A DNA stretch of 50,847 nt, taken from NCBI GenBank assembly GCA_900553355.1, contig USDK01000014.1, positions 1-50,847 of the forward strand, in the 5' to 3' direction. The DNA is from an uncultured Lachnospiraceae bacterium (lineage in GTDB: Bacteria; Bacillota; Clostridia; Lachnospirales; Lachnospiraceae). The position numbers were made by a program, and so were the translations under genes. The notes under the pieces were generated by a model. It saw nothing but the letters and a program-made list of their open reading frames with translations, was not told where the DNA came from and did no database searches. This document shows, piece by piece, positions 18,672 through 26,924 of the stretch; position 1 is the first letter of the stretch; every line of letters begins with the position of its first letter.

Positions 18672-18800
18672 GCCTGCGTAAATAAATTCTGTTATCTTTT
18701 CTGTAAAATGAGTTCTAAACGGAACTTCCGCCCGTGCTGCAGTGCTTCAGCCCTGCATTTTCATACTTTATCTATTTTACCAGACCTGAAACAAGATGGG
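18672..18800 (-). promoter_or_regulatory. Candidate promoter and structured 5' leader of the importer operon
   Basis: TTGTTT and TAAAGT, 18 bases apart, lie near 18760-18795 on the minus strand. The RNA that follows has several short pairings (GCAG/CTGC, CGGAA/TTCCG, GTTC/GAAC) before the terminator hairpin. The arrangement resembles a metabolite- or metal-sensing attenuator. I could not match it to a known riboswitch class. Confidence 0.35.
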
Positions 18801-18819
18801 AAGCCCTTATTCCAAATTT

Positions 18820-19332
18820 TTATGGCTTTCCCACCAGAAATCCTCTTCTCTTAAGATCCTCTTCAATCAGATCCAGCGTCTCTTCGCTGTCTGCCGTCAC
18901 TTTATGATAGTGATAATTAGCAGTGATATTTTTCAGAGGGCTGGACTTTCCGCTCTCGATATCTTTTAAAAACTCCTCCACCCGTCTCCTGGAGCTGATA
19001 TTTAACTCTGCCTCCAGATGACCGTATACCTTATGGTTGACCATAACGTTTTCCACCGTGCCTCCAAGATCAACGATCGCACACAGTTCCTCTGAAAGCT
19101 GCTCATCGGTATGCTGTACTTTAAACACCCGTTCTGCTATCTTAGGAGTATTAAGAAGATAGCCCCGGTTCGTGGACAGAATGTCATACCCGGCTGCCCG
19201 GATCAAGGCGATATCCTGAACGATAACCTGGCGGCTCACATGATAACAGGACGCCAGATTTTTTGCCGGAACCGGCTGCCCTGTCTCTTTAATCTGCCTG
19301 ACAATATCTGTTCTCCTCTCAGAACCAGTCAT
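18820..19332 (-). CDS. niaR: NiaR-type niacin-responsive transcriptional repressor
   Basis: 170 residues from ATG 19332, which has AGGAGG ten bases upstream; the longer frame upstream is non-homologous. An N-terminal winged helix (ERRTDIVRQIKETGQPVPAK then NLASCYHVSRQVIVQDIALI) is followed by the 3H domain with its conserved histidines in VMVNHKVYGHLEAEL and NYHYHKVTAD. NiaR binds nicotinic acid with a metal and represses NAD genes in Firmicutes. It is the last gene of nadA-nadB-nadC-niaR, so it likely represses its own operon through the palindrome at 22356-22371. Confidence 0.92.
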   Translation of the reverse strand: MTGSERRTDIVRQIKETGQPVPAKNLASCYHVSRQVIVQDIALIRAAGYDILSTNRGYLLNTPKIAERVFKVQHTDEQLSEELCAIVDLGGTVENVMVNHKVYGHLEAELNISSRRRVEEFLKDIESGKSSPLKNITANYHYHKVTADSEETLDLIEEDLKRRGFLVGKP

Positions 19333-19346
19333 GTGATCACTTCCTC

Positions 19347-20198
19347 CTATACTGCATGAAGATTTTTCATGGAAATATCCAGAATCGGCGCCGAATGAGT
19401 AAGGGCTCCGCTGGAAATATAGTCTACACCGATATCTACAAGCCGGCTGATATTTTCTCTGGTCACATTTCCTGAGCACTCTGTCTTTGCCCGGCCGTCA
19501 ATCAGTCTCACCGCCTCTTTCATCTCTTCCGGAGACATGTTGTCCAGCATAATAATATCTGCACCTGCCTCCACGGCTTCTTTTACCATCTCCAGATTTT
19601 CTGTCTCTACCTCGATTTTTCTTACAAAAGGCGCATACTCCTTTGCCAGGCGGACAGCCTCCCTGACGCCGCCGGCGGCCCCGATATGGTTATCTTTTAA
19701 CAGAATGCCGTCAGACAGATTATACCGGTGGTTCTGTCCTCCTCCTGTCCGTACTGCATATTTCTCAAAAATCCGCATGTTCGGCGTTGTCTTCCGGGTA
19801 TCCAGAAGCTTTATCTTTGTCCCCTCAAGCAGCGATACCAAAGAGCGCGTATAGGTGGCGATTCCGCTCATGCGCTGGAGATAGTTAAGAGCCACCCGCT
19901 CTCCGGACAAAAGAACCCGGATATCTCCCCTGACCTTGCCCATCAACTGCCCGTTTGTCACCTGTTCTCCGTCCCGGCAGAAAAACTCTGTTTCTGTCTT
20001 TTCATCCAGCAGCTGGAAGACTCTGCGGAATACTTCCAGCCCTGCTATAATTCCGTCCTGCTTTGCAATCAGATCCACCTCGCCGGGAACGGCTTCCTTC
20101 ATGACTGCATTGGTAGTCACATCTTCGCTGGAAATATCTTCCTGTAACGCCTCCATCAGCAGATGATCCACCTGAAGGGTCATTGTAATCGTATTCAT
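19347..20198 (-). CDS. nadC: Nicotinate-nucleotide diphosphorylase (quinolinate phosphoribosyltransferase)
   Basis: 283 residues, full family length. Characteristic segments are LMEALQEDISSEDVTTNAV near the N-terminus, GERVALNYLQRMSGIAT, LLDTRKTTPNMRIFEKYAVR, GGGQNHRYNLSDGILLKDNH and the late DIIMLDNMSPEEMKE and GVDYISSGALTHSA. It turns quinolinate and PRPP into nicotinate mononucleotide, CO2 and pyrophosphate. It follows nadB by 3 bases. Confidence 0.97.
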   Translation of the reverse strand: MNTITMTLQVDHLLMEALQEDISSEDVTTNAVMKEAVPGEVDLIAKQDGIIAGLEVFRRVFQLLDEKTETEFFCRDGEQVTNGQLMGKVRGDIRVLLSGERVALNYLQRMSGIATYTRSLVSLLEGTKIKLLDTRKTTPNMRIFEKYAVRTGGGQNHRYNLSDGILLKDNHIGAAGGVREAVRLAKEYAPFVRKIEVETENLEMVKEAVEAGADIIMLDNMSPEEMKEAVRLIDGRAKTECSGNVTRENISRLVDIGVDYISSGALTHSAPILDISMKNLHAV

Positions 20199-20201
20199 AT
20201 T

Positions 20202-21374
20202 TTATCTTTCCTCCTGCATATTTGATGAAATATCTTTTGCTGCTCTCTTGGAAAATACAAGGCTCTCAAGCAGAGAATTGCTTGCCAGCCTGTTGGCTCC
20301 ATGCACTCCATTGCAGCTTGTCTCTCCTGCCGCATACAGATTCGGCATAGATGTCCGGCTGTATCCGTCCACCCAGATTCCTCCCATAAAATAATGCTGG
20401 GCCGGAACCACCGGGATGCACTCTTTCGTCACATCATATCCCTCTTCCAGGCAGTGCTGATAGATGTTCGGAAAATGCTTCAGGATCGTCTCTTTGGGAA
20501 TATGCTCCATAGAAAGCCAGACATGGTCTGTCCCGTCTTTTTCCATCTGTTCCCGGATTGCTTTTGTCACTACGTCCCTGGGAAGCAGCTCATCCACAAA
20601 CCGCTCCTTATTCTTATTATACAGAACAGCTCCTTCTCCCCGGACAGACTCTGAGATCAAAAACCTTCTTCCAGGCTTTTGGGAATATAGTGTAGTCGGA
20701 TGGATCTGAACATAATCCAGATGCTCCAGCCGGATTCCATGCTTTCTGGCAATCTCGATGGCATCTCCCGTCAGATGCGGAAAATTCGTGGAATGCTGAT
20801 ACCTTCCTCCGATACCGCCGCTTGCCAGCATGGTATAAGGCGCCCGGATCTCTATCTCCTCTTTCCCCTGCTGCGCGATGACTCCTGTACATTTTCCCTG
20901 TTCTTCGATGATGTCTGTCATTTCAGTATACTCATACATGGTGACATTTTCAAGCTGCTGCACCTTTTTAAGCAGCTTGCTGGTAATCTCTTTTCCTGTG
21001 ACATCTTCGTGGAACAGAATCCGGGGTCTGGAATGTGCCCCTTCCCTTGTATACACGTATTCTCCATCCTTTTTTGCAAAATCCACTCCGTAACCTGCCA
21101 GATTCTCGATAACCTGTCTGGATCCGCGTATCATGATGTCTACAGATTCCCTGCGGTTTTCATAATGTCCGGCACGCATTGTATCTTCAAAATAACTGTC
21201 ATAATCCTCCTCGTCCCTAAGTACACAGATTCCTCCCTGTGCCAGAAAGGAATCACTGCTTTCAAGATCTGATTTTGTGATCATAATGATCCGTCTGTCG
21301 CGCGGAAGATTTAAGGCGCAGAACAGTCCTGCCACTCCCGTCCCTACAATGACCACATCTGCCTTTATCGTCAT
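20202..21374 (-). CDS. nadB: L-aspartate oxidase (short form)
   Basis: 390 residues. The N-terminus has the FAD-binding VVIVGTGVAGLFCALNL, followed by SSDSFLAQGGI and the substrate-lid and active-site region (HSRPRILFHEDVTGKEI, HPTTLY, LISESVRGEGAVLYN, RFVDELLPRDVVTKAI). It ends with GGIWVDGYSRTSMPNLYAAG and GVHGANRLASNSLLE. The C-terminal helical domain of E. coli NadB (about 540 residues) is absent, as is common in Clostridia. It oxidises aspartate to iminoaspartate for NadA. In anaerobes fumarate is the usual electron acceptor (family knowledge). Confidence 0.95.
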   Translation of the reverse strand: MTIKADVVIVGTGVAGLFCALNLPRDRRIIMITKSDLESSDSFLAQGGICVLRDEEDYDSYFEDTMRAGHYENRRESVDIMIRGSRQVIENLAGYGVDFAKKDGEYVYTREGAHSRPRILFHEDVTGKEITSKLLKKVQQLENVTMYEYTEMTDIIEEQGKCTGVIAQQGKEEIEIRAPYTMLASGGIGGRYQHSTNFPHLTGDAIEIARKHGIRLEHLDYVQIHPTTLYSQKPGRRFLISESVRGEGAVLYNKNKERFVDELLPRDVVTKAIREQMEKDGTDHVWLSMEHIPKETILKHFPNIYQHCLEEGYDVTKECIPVVPAQHYFMGGIWVDGYSRTSMPNLYAAGETSCNGVHGANRLASNSLLESLVFSKRAAKDISSNMQEER

Positions 21375-21395
21375 GTTTTCCCACCTCTTTTCCTT

Positions 21396-22304
21396 CTACC
21401 TGGCCGCCAGATCCAGCATCCTTCTCAAAGGCTTCTTTGCCTGCTCTGCAAAAGCGCTGTCTACCTGCACGGCATTTTTTCCGGTTTGCAGGACTTCTTT
21501 GATCTTCTCCAATGTAATCGTTTTCATATCAGTACAGACTGGTTCAGTCTCCGGAAAATAAAAATGTTTGTCCGGATTCTGCTTTTCCAGTTCATAACGG
21601 ACTCCGCTTTCCGTGCAGATAATAAACTCCTTCGAATCACTTTCCGCAGCATGCCTGATAATGCCTGATGTACTTCCCACATAGTCCGCCATCTCACAGA
21701 TCGCGGGCGGACACTCCGGATGGACCAGAATCTCGGCCTCTGGATGCTGCTCTTTGGCATTCTTTACTTCTTCGACCTTCATCTTTTCATGGACCGGACA
21801 ATATCCGTCGTTAAAAACAAACTGTTTTTCCGGAACCTGCCCGGCTACAAAGTGTGCAAGGTTTTTATCCGGGATAAAGAAGATATATTTATTCGGGAGC
21901 TCTTTTACAATCTTCACCGCATTGGCTGATGTCACACACACATCGGAATGCTGCTTCAGCTCTGCCGTAGAATTAATGTAACAGACCACCGCCAGATCCT
22001 CATATGTACTGCGCATCTTCCGGATTGTCTCCGGACCTGCCATATGCGCCATGGCACAGTCTGCCGATGGTTCCGGCATCAGTACGATTTTCTCCTGATT
22101 TAATATCTTAGCGCTTTCTCCCATAAAGGAAACCCCTGCAAACACAATTGTCTGGTTGGTAAGCTCTTCCGCCACCCGGCTCAGATAAAACGAGTCTCCC
22201 ACATAATCTGCAATTTCCTGCACCTCAGGCCTTACATAATAATGTGCCAGGACCACTGCGTCCTTTTCCTTTTTTAATTCCTTGATCTCCTGTATCGTAT
22301 TCAT
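21396..22304 (-). CDS. nadA: Quinolinate synthase A
   Basis: 302 residues from ATG 22304, with AAGGAG eight bases upstream; an upstream in-frame ATG lies between the promoter and this site and is less likely. It shows the family's KKEKDAVVLAHYYVRPEVQ, the VAGVSFMGE-like FAGVSFMGESAKIL, and the three cysteines for the [4Fe-4S] cluster in AVVCYINSTAELK, HPECPPAICEMAD and IICTESGVRYELEK. It condenses iminoaspartate with dihydroxyacetone phosphate to quinolinate. First gene of the nad operon. Confidence 0.96.
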   Translation of the reverse strand: MNTIQEIKELKKEKDAVVLAHYYVRPEVQEIADYVGDSFYLSRVAEELTNQTIVFAGVSFMGESAKILNQEKIVLMPEPSADCAMAHMAGPETIRKMRSTYEDLAVVCYINSTAELKQHSDVCVTSANAVKIVKELPNKYIFFIPDKNLAHFVAGQVPEKQFVFNDGYCPVHEKMKVEEVKNAKEQHPEAEILVHPECPPAICEMADYVGSTSGIIRHAAESDSKEFIICTESGVRYELEKQNPDKHFYFPETEPVCTDMKTITLEKIKEVLQTGKNAVQVDSAFAEQAKKPLRRMLDLAAR

Positions 22305-22335
22305 CTTGTTTTCTCCTTTAACATGAACTTTACAC

Positions 22336-22371
22336 ATTATAACACCCAACTTTACATGTGACAAGACACAT
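22336..22371 (-). promoter_or_regulatory. nadA promoter with overlapping palindromic operator (NiaR candidate)
   Basis: TTGTCA (22359-22364) and a perfect TATAAT (22336-22341) are 17 bases apart on the minus strand. The palindrome ATGTGTCTTGTCACAT (22356-22371) covers the -35, the right place for a repressor. NiaR is encoded in the operon, so it is the natural candidate. Confidence 0.75.
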
Positions 22372-22392
22372 AAGTTGACAAATATTTTATTC

Positions 22393-22421
22393 TTGCGGTA
22401 TTGATTTTTGTATGGTATACT
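22393..22421 (+). promoter_or_regulatory. Promoter of the PfoR-like gene
   Basis: Extended -10 TGGTATACT (TATACT at 22416-22421) has TTGCGG (22393-22398) 17 bases upstream, about 50 bases before the start codon. Confidence 0.55.
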
Positions 22422-22472
22422 ACGGAAGTTGTTTATTGTATTACCATGATAAAGTGATAAAGGAGAAAACTG

Positions 22473-24035
22473 ATGAAAAAAATCGCATTTGTCGGAAGCA
22501 GCGGAGGTAATCTCTTTAAACAGGGTGGAAATGATATCCAGGGTATGATGAAGGAAATCCTCCTGCAGACCCGGGCAGCTGAAATGGAAGTTGCCGCAGT
22601 ACAGTACATACTGGCATCCTCCAGCCTGGACACCGCTGGTCCGGACAGCCCCACGAAGCTATATACCTGGAAAGATAATCAGCTGTATCTGGAAAAAGAG
22701 GGAACTCTTTCGGAAGTAAACGAAGCAGCGAAAGAGACTGATGGCCTGATTGCAGATCTGATCAAAGAGGGAAAAATCGACGGCGTCATGTTTGTCAGCG
22801 CCAATCCCGAAAATGTCAATCACCTTACCTTTACCGCAGCCATAGAGACCGGCCTTCCCCTTGCAGGAACCGGTGGAAGCTCTGTGGCAAAGGTACAGAG
22901 TATGGGTGGGAAAGTCCTCTCGGCTTCCGGGACAACCGGAACCACTAACCGCACCAGAGCGGTGGCCTTTACCACTGCTTTTGCAAAAGAATGGGGAATC
23001 CATTACCGCCCGGTCATCGGGAATACCGGAACCCAGGCAGCCGAAAAGCTTCAGTCAAATATCTGGAAGCGAATCAATTTTCGTGGGATCATGATGACCA
23101 GCCTCCCGGCGTTTATTGCCATGGCCCTCTGCCTTGCCCTCAGCAAAATCCCGGTGCTTTCCACTCTTTCTGACGTGTTTGATACCCTTGTCGCGGCTAT
23201 TCCTGTGGTGATCTGCGCCATTGCGGCCAAACAGGTATCCGGCCTGGATGAGGTCGGTGTGGTCGCCGGTATCGTAGCTGGCATACTGGCTGTAGACGGC
23301 GGTATCATCGGCGGACTGATCGTCGGTATCGTGGCAGGAGTCTTCTCCTATTACATCAGTATCTTCTGTTTCCGCCACAATGTTCCAGGCACTACCACAA
23401 ACATTGCCGCAGGAGGACTCAGCGGCCTTGCTGCCGGACTGATCGGAAAGTTTCTCATCGCGCCTGTCGCCCTGTGGCTTGGCAATCTGATCTGCGACGC
23501 CATCAATGCAGCCATCGGTATCAATCCGATTCTTGCCGGAGCTCTGGCAGGTGTTCTGATCTGGCCCGCGATCATCGGAGGGGTCTATCACGCCGCGATC
23601 CTGCCTATCGTTCTTCTGGAAATGGAAGAGGCAGGTTTCAGCTTCCTGGGCGCCATTGATATGACAGGACTCGTTATGGTTTCCGCAGGCATCACCCTTG
23701 CCAACGTCATCTTCCCCAGGGATAAAGGCCAGGCTGCGGCAGCACTTCCCGGCTTTCTTGTCAATATTGGTTTTGGTACCTTCGTGGAGGCAGCCTATCC
23801 TTTCATGTTCTCCAGCAGGATCGTTTTCGCAGGAGCGCTCATCAGTGCCTGTGCCTCCGGAGCACTGGTCGGCCTGTTCGGTGTCAGGGGTACGGCTTAT
23901 GTCCCTTCCGTAATCGCCCCCGGCATGGCAAACGAAGGACATGGTCTGCAATTCCTGATCTGTATGCTGACAGCAGCCGTCCTTGCATTCCTCATCACTT
24001 CTTTTGCCAACTTAAAAGACCGCCGCACAAAGTAA
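22473..24035 (+). CDS. PfoR/PTS EIIC-like membrane protein with an extra N-terminal soluble domain
   Basis: 520 residues; RBS AAAGGAG precedes the ATG. Residues 1-190 look soluble and alpha/beta (KKIAFVGSSGGNLFKQGG at the start, GLPLAGTGGSSVAKVQSMGG in the middle) and I do not recognise them firmly. From about 205 on there are some eight to ten helices, rich in Gly, with GVYHAAILPIVLLEMEEAGF and the repeat VGVVAGIVAGILAVDGGIIG. This part matches the PTS_EIIC_2/PfoR family (COG3641), membrane proteins with the EIIC fold that lack the usual EIIA/EIIB partners. No EIIB-type phosphocysteine is evident here. Transport or sensing of a sugar-like ligand is possible; the substrate is unknown. It diverges from the nad operon. 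Confidence 0.6.
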   Translation: MKKIAFVGSSGGNLFKQGGNDIQGMMKEILLQTRAAEMEVAAVQYILASSSLDTAGPDSPTKLYTWKDNQLYLEKEGTLSEVNEAAKETDGLIADLIKEGKIDGVMFVSANPENVNHLTFTAAIETGLPLAGTGGSSVAKVQSMGGKVLSASGTTGTTNRTRAVAFTTAFAKEWGIHYRPVIGNTGTQAAEKLQSNIWKRINFRGIMMTSLPAFIAMALCLALSKIPVLSTLSDVFDTLVAAIPVVICAIAAKQVSGLDEVGVVAGIVAGILAVDGGIIGGLIVGIVAGVFSYYISIFCFRHNVPGTTTNIAAGGLSGLAAGLIGKFLIAPVALWLGNLICDAINAAIGINPILAGALAGVLIWPAIIGGVYHAAILPIVLLEMEEAGFSFLGAIDMTGLVMVSAGITLANVIFPRDKGQAAAALPGFLVNIGFGTFVEAAYPFMFSSRIVFAGALISACASGALVGLFGVRGTAYVPSVIAPGMANEGHGLQFLICMLTAAVLAFLITSFANLKDRRTK

Positions 24036-24048
24036 ACCCATGCGGCGG
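24020..24048. terminator. Hairpin between convergent genes
   Basis: CCGCCGCA (24020-24027) and TGCGGCGG (24041-24048) form an 8-bp GC-rich stem whose loop holds the TAA of the PfoR-like gene. The following T-run is poor, so termination may be partial. Confidence 0.55.
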
Positions 24049-24061
24049 CCTTCCTGATTTA

Positions 24062-24835
24062 TTAAATTGTTACATTTTCTTCCAGCCATCTGATATTTGA
24101 GATCAAAGCCTCTAACTGAATCCGGGAAGCATATCCCTCTGTCAGTTCATCTACTTTCTGGTTAAATGATGGATGAAAAAGAAGCCCTCTTTTTTCTGCT
24201 TCTTTGGCATACCGAAGAGCCTGCTCAAATATACTGTCATCCTGAATCCTCTTTTTCTCAGGAATTTTCCGTAAAAACAGACAGTTTTTATCCTGCATAA
24301 TTTTTAAATCAGATGGTATTTCCACCGGATTCTGCAAAAACAAATATCCATTGCATACATTGTCTCCACATCCGGACACATAAATCCCTGCTTTTTGTGC
24401 TTCTTTCAATGTATGCTCCAAATCAAACATATCTTTCGGCGAAGCAGCAATCAAAGATACCCTGCTTTCCTTTAATGCCAGAAGGTCATGGCAGAACTCT
24501 ATAGGCTGTTGTTTTTTCAGCCCTCCGATTCCACAGCTCACTGCATATGATACCTGCATCTTTTCACATGCTTTCATTGTCCCCGATGCAGTTAAAAATC
24601 CGGTTCTTTTTTGTTCTGCCGCTGTTTCAAAATTCTGGTAACAGATCCTTGCACCGTTTTCAGTCTCTTTCCGGAACCTCACAAATTTTGAAATTCCGCC
24701 GGTAATCAGTGTCCCTGCTTCCATCCAGGCAATTTCTCCGTCTGGATTTTCAGGCCACAGACTTTCCAGCTCTCCTTCTGTGACGCCTGGTAGTCCCTGT
24801 CCTAATAATGCAGATTCTATGAGATATTTTCCCAC
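24062..24835 (-). CDS. Divergent pseudouridine-5'-phosphate glycosidase (PsuG/IndA family) homologue
   Basis: 257 residues, shorter than typical PsuG (about 300). Segments align in order with PsuG: LIESALLGQGLPGVTE (the ALESTIISHG strand), TASGTMKACEKMQVSYAV and SCGIGGL (the VFVTGGIGGVH strand), RVSLIAASPKDMFDLEHTLK (VAVVCAGAKSILD), VSGCGDN (GYGTDE), and the C-terminal ELTEGYASRIQLEALISN (ELTGG.SL..NI.LV.NN). The Glu and the catalytic-type Lys (SPKDMFD) are kept, but the His after GGIGG is replaced by Lys. Family chemistry is cleavage of the C-C glycosidic bond of pseudouridine phosphate to uracil and ribose 5-phosphate. The start is a GTG at 24835 inside the previous gene (19-base overlap). 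Last gene of the operon. Confidence 0.7.
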   Translation of the reverse strand: MGKYLIESALLGQGLPGVTEGELESLWPENPDGEIAWMEAGTLITGGISKFVRFRKETENGARICYQNFETAAEQKRTGFLTASGTMKACEKMQVSYAVSCGIGGLKKQQPIEFCHDLLALKESRVSLIAASPKDMFDLEHTLKEAQKAGIYVSGCGDNVCNGYLFLQNPVEIPSDLKIMQDKNCLFLRKIPEKKRIQDDSIFEQALRYAKEAEKRGLLFHPSFNQKVDELTEGYASRIQLEALISNIRWLEENVTI

Positions 24836-25866
24836 AATTTTTCAATCCTTTCTGCCTGAGAACACAGATCCATCTGATTTTCTTTTTCGATGATTTCCAG
24901 ATACCCTTCTGTAATGGAATCAGCTCCTCGGAACGCTCCTGCAACTGCCCCTACGATGCATCCGATTGCACTGGTCTCATCTCCGATATTTACAGCATCG
25001 TAGATACTTTCCATTGTTCTTCCCTGATTTGCAATCAGGATTCCTAATGCAGTCGGTACTGTCTCAGCAATCGCCGGTCCACTTCCGATACGTTCTGCCA
25101 GGTCTTGTACCACATTTTGCTGACTGCCACTGTGCATGGCAATTTTTACGGCCATATCGATACGTTTCGTGACAGAAGGCCCCGGATAGGTCCAGATATC
25201 GTCCCTTTCTCTTGCGAGCTTCTCACCTTCCACACTTCCATACCTCGCAGCCTGTACGATTTTATAAAGATCGGTATCACTCTTGAGGGCTTCGCTTACG
25301 GCCGCTGCGATTGCACATGCTCCTGAAATACTGTATGGATCGTCATGAGATGACATGGTAATTTCCACAGTATCTTCGATCGCTTTCTGAATGTCTCCTC
25401 CGCTCAGCAGACCTTCTGGATATGCCTTACTGGCCGCCCCGTTAGAAGAAAGCGCATAATAGTGGCTTTTGTACAGCTTTGTTCCCAGCCGTCCGGCAAA
25501 TGCCCAGGTCCCCATTTTGTCATCTTCTCTTAAACGATTTACGACACTTCTGGTTGTCATTCCTGCAAATGGTTCAAAATATTCTGTTTCTCCCCATTCC
25601 AAAAGCGCCTTCTGTCCCAGTTCCTTTGACGCCTTTCCCCTCGCGTTCAGCAGATGTTCCGTCAGAATGTACGGTATACTGAATGCATCTGTCACCTGTC
25701 CTGCCCGTCTTCCCCGGGCCATCGTATCCATTGGAGGTTCCTTAAATTCCTGTACCCGTCCTCCAAATGTCTTCTCAATCTGTCTGGTTGATTTTGTTTC
25801 TGTTGCCGAACCCATAGCATCTCCGACAGCAGCTCCCAGCAAACATCCTAATATTTTTTGATTCAT
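24817..25866 (-). CDS. ADP-ribosylglycohydrolase family protein (second paralogue, altered metal ligands)
   Basis: 349 residues of the DraG/ARH fold: KILGCLLGAAVGDAMGSATE at the start, QVTDAFSIPYI where family members have TDDT, ALSSNGAASKAYPEGLL, MSSHDDPYSISGA and, near the C-terminus, NIGDETSAIGCIVGAVAGAF where the family has GxDTDTxAAIAGALAGA. Two of the usual Asp metal ligands are thus changed (TDD to TDA and DTDT to ETSA). It is 35-40% like its upstream neighbour by eye and overlaps it by 4 bases (ATGA), which indicates a tandem duplication followed by divergence. Could act on a different substrate or as a partner subunit. Confidence 0.85.
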   Translation of the reverse strand: MNQKILGCLLGAAVGDAMGSATETKSTRQIEKTFGGRVQEFKEPPMDTMARGRRAGQVTDAFSIPYILTEHLLNARGKASKELGQKALLEWGETEYFEPFAGMTTRSVVNRLREDDKMGTWAFAGRLGTKLYKSHYYALSSNGAASKAYPEGLLSGGDIQKAIEDTVEITMSSHDDPYSISGACAIAAAVSEALKSDTDLYKIVQAARYGSVEGEKLARERDDIWTYPGPSVTKRIDMAVKIAMHSGSQQNVVQDLAERIGSGPAIAETVPTALGILIANQGRTMESIYDAVNIGDETSAIGCIVGAVAGAFRGADSITEGYLEIIEKENQMDLCSQAERIEKLWENIS

Positions 25867-26897
25867 CGTACTCCCTCCTGTCTGTCCGCCTTCTGAGCAA
25901 TTCTGGTCAGATCTTCGGCAAGTTTTCTAATTTCCAGATGGTTTGCCTCCTCAAGCGTCGGCAGAAAATGTGCCGGGAAAGCTTCTGCACCTCTCAAAGC
26001 TCCGGACAATGCGCCGGACATGGTTGCAATCGTATCTGTATCATACCCTACATTAACTGCTCCCACGATAGATCCCAGCGCATCTCCATCATATGCCGCA
26101 AACAGACCAAATGCGGACGGGATTGCTTCAGCCACATGGAGTCCTGCTCCAATCTGATGCCCGATCTCTGTCATTTTTTCTTTTGGGGTTCCGCTTCCCA
26201 GGCCGATATCGATTGCCATTTCCATTCGTTTGACCACAGACGGTCCTGCCACATCGCGGGCAATCTTCCTGCCGATTTTTTCTCCCTCTTTTGCCCCATA
26301 CAGCCCTGCCTGCAGTACACTGTAAACTGTTGCTTCCGGCATCACCGCATGACTGACCGCAGCCGCAACTGCACAGGCACCTGAAAGCGCGAGATAATTA
26401 TCATGCGTTACCATAGTAACCGTTACCGCGTCCTTAATCGCTTTCTCTATATTTCCGGCATTCATAAGGCCGATCGGCGAAATCTTCATGGCCGCACCGT
26501 TTGTTGCCTGACGAGTCACCAGTTCCACGCCTCCTGATTTTTCTATCTTTTCACCTTTATATCTTCGAATTGCCAGACGCGTCGTCGGTCCTGCAAACCG
26601 GTCAAAGAACACATGATGCTCCGACCAGTCGATCAATGCCTCCTGTACCACTTTTTCAGTCACTTCACCGTCATGATCTGCAATATGCCTTGCCACAAAA
26701 TATGCAGAACTGAAGTCGTCCGTAAGCTGTCCAGGCTCATTTCCAGCTCCAAAAGTATCCATGGGCGGCTTTTCAAAATCTGTCACTTCATGGCCGAAAT
26801 ATTCTATAATCTGTTCTGTTGTTCTGGCTTCTGTAGCTGCCCCCATGGCATCTCCTGCTCCGGCACCGATCAGTCCGCCCAGTATTCTGTCAAACAT
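25863..26897 (-). CDS. ADP-ribosylglycohydrolase family protein (first paralogue, intact metal site)
   Basis: 344 residues from ATG 26897, which has AAGGAGG 7 bases upstream; the longer frame to 26948 lies before that site. Start DRILGGLIGAGAGDAMGAATE, then GQLTDDFSSAYFV, TRQATNGAAMKISPIGL, MVTHDNYLALSGA and NVGYDTDTIATMSGALSGAL: the TDD and DTD ligands of the two-metal centre are kept. The family cleaves N- or O-glycosidic bonds to ADP-ribose or related ribosides. Here it sits in a nucleoside/sugar uptake operon rather than with a toxin, so a catabolic ribosidase role is more likely than protein de-ADP-ribosylation (inference). Confidence 0.88.
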   Translation of the reverse strand: MFDRILGGLIGAGAGDAMGAATEARTTEQIIEYFGHEVTDFEKPPMDTFGAGNEPGQLTDDFSSAYFVARHIADHDGEVTEKVVQEALIDWSEHHVFFDRFAGPTTRLAIRRYKGEKIEKSGGVELVTRQATNGAAMKISPIGLMNAGNIEKAIKDAVTVTMVTHDNYLALSGACAVAAAVSHAVMPEATVYSVLQAGLYGAKEGEKIGRKIARDVAGPSVVKRMEMAIDIGLGSGTPKEKMTEIGHQIGAGLHVAEAIPSAFGLFAAYDGDALGSIVGAVNVGYDTDTIATMSGALSGALRGAEAFPAHFLPTLEEANHLEIRKLAEDLTRIAQKADRQEGVR

Positions 26898-26924
26898 ATT
26901 GAACCCTCCTTTGTCCCAAGACAT

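Noticed and set aside
18820..19479. Longer NiaR frame starting at 19479
   Set aside because: The extra residues lie in nadC in another frame; the ATG at 19332 follows AGGAGG and matches the family start.
23055..23951. Long minus-strand frame (298 residues) opposite the PfoR-like gene
   Set aside because: Composition (many His, Asp, Gly) is that of an antisense shadow of a Gly/Ala-rich membrane gene; no domain is seen.
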